A stretch of DNA of 64,000 nucleotides from JALEVB01 sp022768265. Its GTDB lineage: Bacteria > Bacillota_I > Bacilli_A > Erysipelotrichales > Erysipelotrichaceae. The stretch is from contig JAXFJE010000007.1 of the NCBI GenBank assembly GCA_034168985.1, forward strand, positions 1-64,000, in the 5' to 3' direction. Below are positions 24,862 through 32,538 of this stretch, piece after piece. Each line of letters starts with the position of its first letter. Position 1 is the stretch's first letter. The notes below the pieces were generated by a model. That model did not search any database. It was given only the letters and a program-made list of their open reading frames with translations, and was not told the DNA's origin. The position numbers were made by a program, and so were the translations under genes.

Positions 24862-26885
24862 TAAACTTGTTCACCTTTTATCAAGACATGACATTCAGTA
24901 TGATATTTTTCATCACTGGTATAAATTTCTACGATTCCACTACCTCTTTGAATGCCTGTTATGATGCCTTGATCATTAACGCTTAAACATGAGGCAGCAT
25001 CACTACGATATTTAAGATCTTTTAGCGTATAACCTTTAGGTAAGCCTACAATGTTGATCTTGATCTGTTTTCCTTTAGCAACGATCAAGGAATAGTCTTT
25101 GATCGTTATCTTATCGCTCACCAACAATGGCTGATCAATATTTGGTTTAGGCCTTTTGCCTCTCGTACATTTATCAACAAAATGCCAATTTTCAATATGA
25201 AATTTACCATTATTGATCAATGGTGCATTGTTTTCATTTAAGATATTGAAATTCTTTTTAAAATTAAGCCTACCCAGCAATGAATTATCAGAATTCACCC
25301 CTGCATTTAATACTAGATAAGCTTTGATATCTCCACATACCAATACATCTTCAGCTTCTTGACTTGCTTCATCTAAAAAATCTAAAGGAAGATCACTTTT
25401 AAGGATCGTTTGATCATTATTGGAATCATAGATATGTATTTGGCTTTGTATAAGCCCTTTTATTCCTAGTTCGACATAAACATCCATCAAATTTAAATTA
25501 GCGGCATTCAAGCTGAAATAAGTCCTATTCATGATGCTTAAATTTGCCTTCATCACAAAATCTGTTTGATTATCATGATCAGAGATCAAGCGCAGATTAC
25601 CATTACAAGTTTCCATCCCAACCACATGATCATTTGCAATGCTAAGCTCTACTCTACCACTAGCATAAATGTTTAATTGCAATTTGATCACCAAGTTTAA
25701 TGGTGGCATTTGTACAAGCGGGATCGATATCGTTCCTAAGGGAATGCTTGCCGCAACGGTATCTTGTTGCTTTTTAAATATCGAGTTTGCCAAACTAACA
25801 AAATTAGTGCTATCAATATTTTGAAAATCAGCGTAGAGATCTTTAGCAATACCTTTTTTGATCCCTACGCTAAGATTACTAGCAAAATCCACTTTGAAAT
25901 AAGCGTTTTTAAGGCTTTTATCTTCCATTTTATATCTGAATGATGGTCTAACATTATTCAAAGCAAATTTAAAGTATTGATCAAAACCATTAGCTATCTT
26001 TTTGCTAGCATTAACTACGACCTGGGCATTGCTTAGATTTATTTCGATCTTATACCCTTGGTAGCTCAAGGTCTTGCCTTTGATAAAGGGTCTAGCTAGA
26101 CCCTGCGCAACAAAAGGTCTATCCAACACATAACTAGTCATACCATAATCTTCATAACCCTCATCAATAATCTTAGCATCTCTAAAATCAAGATCAAAAC
26201 TATCCGCAATATCCACATCTTCAAATAGCTCTAAAGGATCACATGGCTTTATCGTTAACATATTGCCTTCATCCTTAATTTGGGTATCAATAACTTCGAA
26301 ATAATTACCCTGATAATTAATGATATCATTGATGACTATTTCTGAGTCCTCGACAAGCAATTTGTCACCCTGTTGCAAAGCAGTTTCAATTTTTTTGATA
26401 TTAGGATCATAGCTGATCTCATACTTTTGTTCAAAGGATAGATCGTTGCGTTTAGCTATGGCTTCCTTTAAAAGCGTTAAGGCTTGCTGTTTATCAACGT
26501 AAGCATCTGGATCTTTAGATGATATGATCTTTTGTTCATATGCTTTTTGAAGATAATCATGATCGTAAGCCTGATTGATCCTTAAGATCGTTTTAGCTAG
26601 ATATTCGTTAGTTAGATCATCATGGATATCAAATTCATCTTCACTTAACAGGATATTCCAAGCCGCTAAACCTTGGATTATATGGTAATAATATGAATCA
26701 TCCGCCATATTTTCTAATACTAGATATTCATCATTCACCTTTTGGATTCGCAATAATTCATATGCTGTCTCAAACCATTTAGCTAAGCTAATACGATTTA
26801 TTGACGCATGCTGGCAACCTGCTAAGGTTGTCAGCATACAAAAGATCAAGCAAACCTTAAGTGTTTGCACTAGACGCATTCGCAT
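24861..26885 (-). CDS. Large lipoprotein of the type VII locus, novel
   Basis: I do not recognise a named family. The N-terminus RLVQTLKVCLIFCMLTTLAGC is a lipoprotein signal with lipobox LAGC. Residues about 45-145 (YYHIIQGLAAWNIL...LTNEYLAKTILRIN...DAYVDKQQALTLL) resemble S-layer homology repeats. A long beta-rich middle follows. The last 90 residues end in YRSDAASCLSVNDQGIITG...GSGIVEIYTS, the pattern of a bacterial Ig-like (Big2) domain. The start at 26885 overlaps the second WXG100 gene by 29 bases; 26879 and 26909 are alternatives. Its stop touches the essC-like start. The location suggests a cell-surface part of the secretion machine. Confidence 0.65.
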   Translation of the reverse strand: MRMRLVQTLKVCLIFCMLTTLAGCQHASINRISLAKWFETAYELLRIQKVNDEYLVLENMADDSYYYHIIQGLAAWNILLSEDEFDIHDDLTNEYLAKTILRINQAYDHDYLQKAYEQKIISSKDPDAYVDKQQALTLLKEAIAKRNDLSFEQKYEISYDPNIKKIETALQQGDKLLVEDSEIVINDIINYQGNYFEVIDTQIKDEGNMLTIKPCDPLELFEDVDIADSFDLDFRDAKIIDEGYEDYGMTSYVLDRPFVAQGLARPFIKGKTLSYQGYKIEINLSNAQVVVNASKKIANGFDQYFKFALNNVRPSFRYKMEDKSLKNAYFKVDFASNLSVGIKKGIAKDLYADFQNIDSTNFVSLANSIFKKQQDTVAASIPLGTISIPLVQMPPLNLVIKLQLNIYASGRVELSIANDHVVGMETCNGNLRLISDHDNQTDFVMKANLSIMNRTYFSLNAANLNLMDVYVELGIKGLIQSQIHIYDSNNDQTILKSDLPLDFLDEASQEAEDVLVCGDIKAYLVLNAGVNSDNSLLGRLNFKKNFNILNENNAPLINNGKFHIENWHFVDKCTRGKRPKPNIDQPLLVSDKITIKDYSLIVAKGKQIKINIVGLPKGYTLKDLKYRSDAASCLSVNDQGIITGIQRGSGIVEIYTSDEKYHTECHVLIKGEQV

Positions 26886-27156
26886 TGATCGTTGTTTCCA
26901 AATTGTCATAACTAGATACAGTTAGCTCTAAAAATTTAGCATAAGCATTAATGGTTTCTTTTTGTACATCAAAACGATTTGCAAATTGATTGAAACGGGT
27001 CCTGATCGTATTGGCTGAATCAGAGATCCAACTAGCATTTAAGCTGTTCATTTGATTTTTCATATCCGTCAATAAGGTATAGATCCGCTCATTTAAGCTT
27101 TCTATTTGTTTTTGACAATTTTGTACTTCTTGCAACGATATCTTGATACTATTCAT
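26857..27156 (-). CDS. WXG100 family protein (WIS variant)
   Basis: A 99-residue helical hairpin protein without signal peptide. Two long amphipathic helices flank a turn that reads NASWISDSANTIRTRF, so the W-x-G motif is W-I-S here. Length, helix pattern and position 11 bases after another WXG100 gene support the family. These proteins are type VII secretion substrates or structural partners, usually secreted as dimers. Serine in place of glycine is found in some family members but makes this the more divergent of the pair. Confidence 0.82.
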   Translation of the reverse strand: MNSIKISLQEVQNCQKQIESLNERIYTLLTDMKNQMNSLNASWISDSANTIRTRFNQFANRFDVQKETINAYAKFLELTVSSYDNLETTINANASSANT

Positions 27157-27167
27157 CCTACGACCTC

Positions 27168-27467
27168 CTAATTTGCCAAAGCTTGAGCTTGGCTAGCTAA
27201 TTCATCTTGTAATTGTTTGTATGCTTTAGCACTGGCTCTTAAAAATTCGATATATTGCCAGATCAAAACATGTAGCTGATTAAAATCATCCTCATAACCG
27301 GCAATTTGCGTACTAAAGGCTTGATTATCCTTTCCGTTCCAACTTGTTTTCATCAAGTCAACCTCATCGAAAAGTTGGTTATATGCTTGCTTATACAGAT
27401 TAGCCATCTCTTCGATCTTATTCGCACAGGTTTCCACTTGTGCAACTTCAACCATGATTTGTCTCAT
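27168..27467 (-). CDS. WXG100 family protein
   Basis: This 99-residue protein has the classic layout: helix, MKTSWNGKDNQAF turn containing W-N-G, helix. The helix after the turn ends with LRASAKAYKQLQDEL, in line with the Y-x-x-x-D/E secretion signal (YKQLQDE). It is the first gene of the type VII locus, with AAGGAGGAAATGAT before the ATG. Expected to be exported by the EssC-like ATPase, alone or as a heterodimer with the neighbouring WIS protein. Confidence 0.9.
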   Translation of the reverse strand: MRQIMVEVAQVETCANKIEEMANLYKQAYNQLFDEVDLMKTSWNGKDNQAFSTQIAGYEDDFNQLHVLIWQYIEFLRASAKAYKQLQDELASQAQALAN

Positions 27468-27519
27468 ATCATTTCCTCCTTGTGCTATATATATGCAAGA
27501 TCTAAATTGTTTCCTTGAA

Positions 27520-27558
27520 TAAAAAAAGATCTATATCATTATCTAAATGATATAGATC
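27520..27558 (-). terminator. Terminator of the rimP-nusA-infB-rbfA operon
   Basis: On the minus strand a 13-base-pair perfect stem (27558-27546 with 27540-27528, loop TAGAT) is followed by seven T. It lies 17 bases after the rbfA stop and separates that operon from the type VII locus. Confidence 0.9.
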
Positions 27559-27575
27559 CTAGAATGATCATTTAT

Positions 27576-27926
27576 TTATTGTTCGCTTTTATGAATATCA
27601 TTTAAAATTGCATCTAATTTACGTGCTTTTTCAAATGATTCATCTAATTTAAAAGTTAATTCTGGTACACGACGAATCTTTAGCCGTTTGCTTAATTCGC
27701 TACGTACAAAACCTTTCGCTTTATTTAATGTTTTCAAGCCTTTTTCGTTACGTTCTTTCTTACCTAAGAATGTAACATAAACCGTGGCATAGCTATGATC
27801 ATTGCTGACCGTTACATCGGTAATGGTCACAAAACCAATAGACGGATCTTTTAAGGAAAATTGAATGATATCACTGATTTCTTTAAGGATGATCTGATTT
27901 AAACGTTCTTGTTTAACAGTAGCCAT
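27576..27926 (-). CDS. rbfA: 30S ribosome-binding factor A
   Basis: A 116-residue KH-like fold protein with RLNQIILKEISDIIQ at the start, the DPSIGFVTITDVTVSNDHSYATVYVTFLG core and RRVPELTFKLDESFEKARKL at the end, all RbfA signatures. It binds the 30S subunit during late maturation of 16S rRNA and acts in cold adaptation. It is the last gene of the rimP-nusA-infB operon, two bases after infB. Confidence 0.96.
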   Translation of the reverse strand: MATVKQERLNQIILKEISDIIQFSLKDPSIGFVTITDVTVSNDHSYATVYVTFLGKKERNEKGLKTLNKAKGFVRSELSKRLKIRRVPELTFKLDESFEKARKLDAILNDIHKSEQ

Positions 27927-27928
27927 AC

Positions 27929-29755
27929 TTACTCAGCTTCTTTGATCTGGTCTTGGTAAGCTTCCAGAATGTCTCCTTCTTTGATATCATTATAATTTTC
28001 AATTGTTACCCCGCATTCAAAGCCACTTGTAACTTCTTTAGCATCGTTTTGGAAACGTTTCAATGATCCAAGTTTACCATCATATACCACGATACCATCA
28101 CGGATCAAGCGCACTTTAGCATCACGAACAACCTTGCCATCTGTAACCATACATCCTGCGATCGTTCCAACTTTGCTAACTTTGAAAGTTTGTCGAACTT
28201 GCAATTGCCCAATGATTACTTCTTCATATACTGGCGCTAACATACCTTTCATCGCTAATTCCATTTCTTCTACGGCCTTATAGATGATGTTGTGTAAACG
28301 AATCGAAACGCCTTCCTCTTCAGCTTTCTTTCGCACATTGGCATCTGGACGCACATTGAACCCAATGATCAAAGCTTTTGAAGCACTAGCTAACATGACA
28401 TCTGATTCACTGATAGCGCCTGCTACGCTTCTGATAACATTGATCTTAACATTACCAACTTCAATTTTTTCTAAGCTTGATTTAACTGCTTCTGCACTAC
28501 CTTGAACATCAGCTTTGACGATGACAGGAATTTCTTGAATTTCCCCAATTTCGATTTGGTTAGCTAGATCATCCAAGCTCATAGCACTTGTTTGATTACG
28601 TTCTTGATCGATCTTAGCTTGTTTACGTTTTTCCGCAACGGCACGTGCTTCTTTTTCAGAATCAAATACTTTGAACATATCACCAGCCTGTGGTACTTCA
28701 TTTAGCCCAATGACCTCTACTGGCGTACTTGGACGAGCTTGTTTGATCTCACTGCCCATATCGTTGGTCATTCTTCTAACACGTCCAAAACAAGATCCAA
28801 CAACGATTGGTTGTCCTTGTTTTAGGGTACCTTTTTGCACTAATAAAGTACATACTGGCCCACGACCTTTATCTAATTTAGCTTCAATGACCGTTCCGCT
28901 AGCATTACGATTAGAGTTAGCTTTAAGCTCTAATACTTCACTAACAACCAAGACGGTTTCAAGGATATCTTTGATACCATCACCTTTTTTAGCGCTACAA
29001 CGAACAAAGATCGTATCGCCGCCCCATTCTTCAGGCATCAAGCCTAGATCAGCCATTTCCGACATTACACGATCGGGGTTAGCTTCTGGTTTATCCATTT
29101 TGTTTACTGCAACGATGATAGGTACATTTGCTGCTTTGGCATGGTCAACTGCTTCTTTGGTTTGAGGCATTACGCCATCATCGGCAGCAACGACGATGAT
29201 ACATACATCGGTAACGCTGGCTCCACGAGCACGCATAGCTGTAAAAGCTTCATGTCCAGGAGTATCTAAGAAAGTAACAGCTTTGCCATTGACCTTGACT
29301 TGATATGCCCCGATATGTTGCGTGATCCCACCAAATTCGCCATCAACGACCTTAGTTTTACGGATCGTATCCAATAAAGTCGTTTTACCATGGTCAACAT
29401 GTCCCATGATCGTTACGATCGGTGGTCTTTCTTCTAATGTAGATGGATCATCTTGAACATCATCTTCAAGACTATTTTCATCCTTAACTTCTTCTTTAGT
29501 TGGTTCAATACCAAATTCTAAGCAAACTAATTCAACGGTCTCATCATCTAAGACACTGTTGATAGTAACCATCTTCCCTAGCATAAACAAAATCTTGATG
29601 ATATCACTCGCATTCTTATTACAAAGCTGTGCAAGTGCGGCAACCGTAATACCACTTGTATATGTTATCTCTTTGACGACGACATCACGTTTAACAACAT
29701 ATTCCTTTGGTTTACGATTGTTCTTCTTTGATACTGGTTTTCTTGTTTTTGCCAT
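27929..29755 (-). CDS. infB: Translation initiation factor IF-2
   Basis: A 608-residue GTPase. G1 is GHVDHGKTTLLD (about residues 118-129), G3 is DTPGHEAF, G4 is NKMD and G5 is SAKKG. Upstream is a short IF2_N domain (VAALAQLCNKNASDIIKILFMLG). IF-2 delivers initiator tRNA to the ribosome. The N-terminal extension is short compared with B. subtilis (716 residues in total), lacking the long charged region. The gene follows ylxQ by 17 bases with AGGAGG upstream of the ATG. Confidence 0.98.
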   Translation of the reverse strand: MAKTRKPVSKKNNRKPKEYVVKRDVVVKEITYTSGITVAALAQLCNKNASDIIKILFMLGKMVTINSVLDDETVELVCLEFGIEPTKEEVKDENSLEDDVQDDPSTLEERPPIVTIMGHVDHGKTTLLDTIRKTKVVDGEFGGITQHIGAYQVKVNGKAVTFLDTPGHEAFTAMRARGASVTDVCIIVVAADDGVMPQTKEAVDHAKAANVPIIVAVNKMDKPEANPDRVMSEMADLGLMPEEWGGDTIFVRCSAKKGDGIKDILETVLVVSEVLELKANSNRNASGTVIEAKLDKGRGPVCTLLVQKGTLKQGQPIVVGSCFGRVRRMTNDMGSEIKQARPSTPVEVIGLNEVPQAGDMFKVFDSEKEARAVAEKRKQAKIDQERNQTSAMSLDDLANQIEIGEIQEIPVIVKADVQGSAEAVKSSLEKIEVGNVKINVIRSVAGAISESDVMLASASKALIIGFNVRPDANVRKKAEEEGVSIRLHNIIYKAVEEMELAMKGMLAPVYEEVIIGQLQVRQTFKVSKVGTIAGCMVTDGKVVRDAKVRLIRDGIVVYDGKLGSLKRFQNDAKEVTSGFECGVTIENYNDIKEGDILEAYQDQIKEAE

Positions 29756-29772
29756 CTTTTGAACCTCCTTCT

Positions 29773-30066
29773 TTATTTATTCTTTAAACTTTTTGCAAAT
29801 CCGATATCATTGATCGAAATGACTTTGACATTGTTTTTACCTAGATACATCGCTAATGTTTGACTATCATCGATGATCATCAGTTCAACTTGGTAAAAGC
29901 GACATTTCTCTTCAACCTTCTTTTGTGATCTAGCACTGATATCATTGGTTATCAAGACTAGATGACTTTGGTGATTACGCACACTATCGATAGCACTATC
30001 ACCAAAGCTGATCTTCTTTGCCCGATAAGCTAGACCTAATAATTGATAAAATACTTTACTCGCCAT
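29773..30066 (-). CDS. L7Ae-family K-turn binding protein YlxQ
   Basis: A 97-residue protein of the L7Ae/L30e fold: LLGLAYRAKKISFGDSA and VLITNDISARSQKKVEEKC are the typical helix-strand blocks, followed by VISINDIGFAKSL. YlxQ binds kink-turn RNA; its cellular role is not established. It lies between the ylxR-like gene (11-base overlap) and infB, the conserved Firmicute order. Confidence 0.9.
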   Translation of the reverse strand: MASKVFYQLLGLAYRAKKISFGDSAIDSVRNHQSHLVLITNDISARSQKKVEEKCRFYQVELMIIDDSQTLAMYLGKNNVKVISINDIGFAKSLKNK

Positions 30067-30316
30067 TGATAACCTTCAATAGCTCATCGTAAAAGCTATC
30101 ATCGACCTTTACTTCTAAATTCTTCTCTAGCGTTTTACGCTTTTTGATGATTTCGACAGTTGCAGGATCTTTTTTAATATAACAGCCTCTGCCATTCATC
30201 TTACCTAAAAGATCGATCTTCACTTCTTGTTGAGGTGTTCTAACGATCCTTAATAATTCTTTTTTAGGCAAAACTTCATTAGTAGCTACACATTTTCTTA
30301 ATGGGATCTTCTTCAT
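30056..30316 (-). CDS. YlxR/RnpM family RNA-binding protein (DUF448)
   Basis: The 86-residue protein starts MKKIPLRKCVATNEVLPKKE and contains GRGCYIKKD, both signatures of the YlxR family (proposed name RnpM, RNase P modulator in B. subtilis). The start at 30316 is favoured: GAGG lies six bases upstream and the ATG follows the nusA stop after a single base. The longer frame to 30349 would be inside nusA. Confidence 0.93.
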   Translation of the reverse strand: MKKIPLRKCVATNEVLPKKELLRIVRTPQQEVKIDLLGKMNGRGCYIKKDPATVEIIKKRKTLEKNLEVKVDDSFYDELLKVINGE

Positions 30317-30317
30317 C

Positions 30318-31970
30318 TTAATCCTCATCATAGTATTCTTCGAATTCATCGTAATCTACATCATATTGATTCATTTCTGCTTCTTCACGCAAACGAATTT
30401 CTTCCAATTCTTCTTCTGAATAAACTGGACGATTATCGTATTCAACATCGATGTGACTCAAGATATCTTTCGCTCTTAAGCGGCGATCATCATCATCTTT
30501 TTTCTTACGACGTTTAACAGTAGTTTGTTCTTGTTTCTTGCTGCTGTCTACTAATTTTTCAAATTTGCTGACATATTCATCAGCTTTCTTTTCTAGTTTT
30601 ACCTTACGACGTTTTTCAACTTTTGCTTCATCGCTTTCGCTAGTTTGTTTACTAGTTTCTTCTTTGGTTTCTTCCATCATTGCTGATGAAGTAGTTTCTT
30701 CGGTTTCAGCAGGTACATCGTCTTCAACATCTTCACAAGATTCCATGTTTTCTGTTGCTGTAACTGTTGGTTCAGCTTCCCCTGTTTCTACCACTGTTTC
30801 GACCTTTACAGCTTCATCTGTCATTTCATCACTTTCTTCATTAGCAGCTGCTTCCAAAGCTTTTTGACGACGTAATTTTTCTTGTTGAGCTTGATAATTT
30901 AACAACAATGTTTGGTAATCAACACCATTTTCTGCCAATTCAGCTTCGGTTTTGATATCGATCTTTTTGTTGATCAATTTAACAGCTAAACGAGCATTTT
31001 TACCTTTGCGCCCAATTGCCAATGATAATTGGTTATCATCTACGACAACTAAAACGCTCTTGTTATCTTCTGAAGGAATTACTGCTTTAACAACAGCTGG
31101 AGCTAAAGCATTACCCACTAGATTAGCGATATCATCATTCCACTCAAAAATATCGATCTTTTCGCCATGGATCTCATTGATGATTTCTTGAACACGTGAA
31201 CCTCTTGGGCCAATACAAGCACCGATTGGATCAACATCTGGATTATGTGATACTACCGCGATCTTACATCTTTCACCGGCTTCACGAGCAATAGCTTTGA
31301 TCTCAACGATGCCATTATAGATTTCTGGTACTTCTTTTTCAAACAAGCGTTTTACTAATAGCGCATCGCTTCGTGATACTGTTACTTGCGATTTTTTCGT
31401 CTCACGATTTACTTCCGTAATGACAACTCTGATTTTTTCGCCTTCTTTTAATTTTTCAGTAGGCACTTGTTGGCTTTTAGGTAAAATTGCAAGTGTCTTG
31501 CCTAAATTTACCAATGCAAATTTTTCTTCAACGGTTTCAACCATACCTAAAACCATTTCATCTAATTTATCGATGTATTCATCATAGATAGCTTGCTTTT
31601 CAGCTTCACGAATCTTTTGTTTGACAACACTTTTCGCTAATGTTGCAGCTGCACGGCTAAAGTTATTGATCTCTACTTTATGTTCAACGATATCACCGAT
31701 TTGAGCATCAACATTATTTACTCTTGCATCTTCTAATGAAATTTCTAATTCATCATCTTCAACTTCTTCCACGACAGTATATTGTTGATAGATTTCGATC
31801 TTTCCTTTTGGGGTAATATCCACACGAACATTGATATCAGGAATTTCAACATGTTTTTTATAGGCCTTAGCCATTGCTTCTTTTAAAGCCTCTACAACGA
31901 TTTCTTTAGGGATCTTGCGATCATCTTCGATCAAAGACATTGCCTTTAATAACTCATTTAATTTATCCAT
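30318..31970 (-). CDS. nusA: Transcription termination/antitermination factor NusA, extended
   Basis: The first 350 or so residues form standard NusA: N-terminal RNA polymerase-binding domain, S1 domain, and two KH domains (VDPIGACIGPRGSRVQEII and LSLAIGRKGKNARLAVKL). It modulates pausing, termination and antitermination. Unlike B. subtilis NusA (371 residues), it carries about 180 more residues. These are rich in Glu, Thr, Lys and Asp (about 380-490), then the conserved-looking DRRLRAKDILSHID and an acidic end (DYDEFEEYYDED). The tail is low complexity and probably disordered. The gene follows rimP by ten bases. Confidence 0.96.
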   Translation of the reverse strand: MDKLNELLKAMSLIEDDRKIPKEIVVEALKEAMAKAYKKHVEIPDINVRVDITPKGKIEIYQQYTVVEEVEDDELEISLEDARVNNVDAQIGDIVEHKVEINNFSRAAATLAKSVVKQKIREAEKQAIYDEYIDKLDEMVLGMVETVEEKFALVNLGKTLAILPKSQQVPTEKLKEGEKIRVVITEVNRETKKSQVTVSRSDALLVKRLFEKEVPEIYNGIVEIKAIAREAGERCKIAVVSHNPDVDPIGACIGPRGSRVQEIINEIHGEKIDIFEWNDDIANLVGNALAPAVVKAVIPSEDNKSVLVVVDDNQLSLAIGRKGKNARLAVKLINKKIDIKTEAELAENGVDYQTLLLNYQAQQEKLRRQKALEAAANEESDEMTDEAVKVETVVETGEAEPTVTATENMESCEDVEDDVPAETEETTSSAMMEETKEETSKQTSESDEAKVEKRRKVKLEKKADEYVSKFEKLVDSSKKQEQTTVKRRKKKDDDDRRLRAKDILSHIDVEYDNRPVYSEEELEEIRLREEAEMNQYDVDYDEFEEYYDED

Positions 31971-31980
31971 TATTTTTCTC

Positions 31981-32448
31981 CTAAATCCTTACTGCCATAC
32001 GGGCAAAATCAATATTGCTTTGCTCAAAGCTAACTTTTTTAGTCAAAGCTTTGTCACGATAACTTAAAGTTACGATACCATCTTCCACATTAACCAGATC
32101 ACCAGTAATTTCTAACATTTTGTTTGCTGGATGTTGCAATCTGACGAAAATATGACTACCGATAAGCCTAGGCAATTCATCAAGATCTTTGATTTCACGT
32201 TCTGCACCTGGACTACATACTTCAAGATAGTATTCAAAACTAATTAGATCTTTTTCGTCTAACAAAGCTGATAATTGTTCACTGACCACAGCACAAGTAT
32301 CAATATCCATTGTCAGATCTTCCTTCATGATACTTACTTGTAAAATTTTCATTTTACCTTCTTGAACAAATTTTAAATCATACAGTTTAACTTGATTAGC
32401 TGTTAAAATTGGTTCAAATAATTCTTTAAGTAAAGCTAATTGTTCCAT
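31981..32448 (-). CDS. rimP: Ribosome maturation factor RimP
   Basis: The 155-residue protein has VKLYDLKFVQEGKMKILQVSI and the CAVVSEQLSALLDE...YYLEVCSPGAEREI block of RimP (the last part is the S-P-G-x-x-R signature). It assists 30S subunit maturation. Start chosen at 32448, where AAGGAGGGTT precedes the ATG; the longer frame to 32487 would read through the leader hairpin. Confidence 0.95.
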   Translation of the reverse strand: MEQLALLKELFEPILTANQVKLYDLKFVQEGKMKILQVSIMKEDLTMDIDTCAVVSEQLSALLDEKDLISFEYYLEVCSPGAEREIKDLDELPRLIGSHIFVRLQHPANKMLEITGDLVNVEDGIVTLSYRDKALTKKVSFEQSNIDFARMAVRI

Positions 32449-32470
32449 AACCCTCCTTGTAACAATATTT

Positions 32471-32492
32471 AAGGAGTGCATACGCACTCCTT
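32471..32492 (-). promoter_or_regulatory. Hairpin in the rimP-nusA leader
   Basis: A perfect 9-base-pair stem (32471-32479 with 32484-32492) with a four-base loop lies in the short 5' leader between the promoter at 32508-32537 and the rimP start. There is no T run after it, so it is not a simple terminator. The 5' arm contains AAGGAG. It may affect RNA stability or serve as a protein-binding site. Confidence 0.5.
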
Positions 32493-32507
32493 ATTACTTA
32501 CGCATAT

Positions 32508-32537
32508 ATTATAGCTTATTTTAATAAATAATTGCAA
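32508..32537 (-). promoter_or_regulatory. Promoter of rimP-nusA-infB operon
   Basis: On the minus strand TTGCAA (32537-32532), an 18-base spacer and a perfect TATAAT (32513-32508) lie directly behind the polC stop codon. The predicted start is near 32500, giving a leader of about 50 bases. Confidence 0.7.
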
Positions 32538-32538
32538 G

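Noticed and set aside
28671..29165. Open frame of 164 codons on the plus strand opposite infB
   Set aside because: It lies wholly inside the conserved GTPase domain of IF-2 on the other strand, has no ribosome binding site and no recognisable motif; a shadow frame.
30538..30867. Serine/threonine-rich 109-codon frame opposite nusA
   Set aside because: Its composition is the mirror of the Glu/Thr-rich tail of NusA on the opposite strand, which explains the long open frame.
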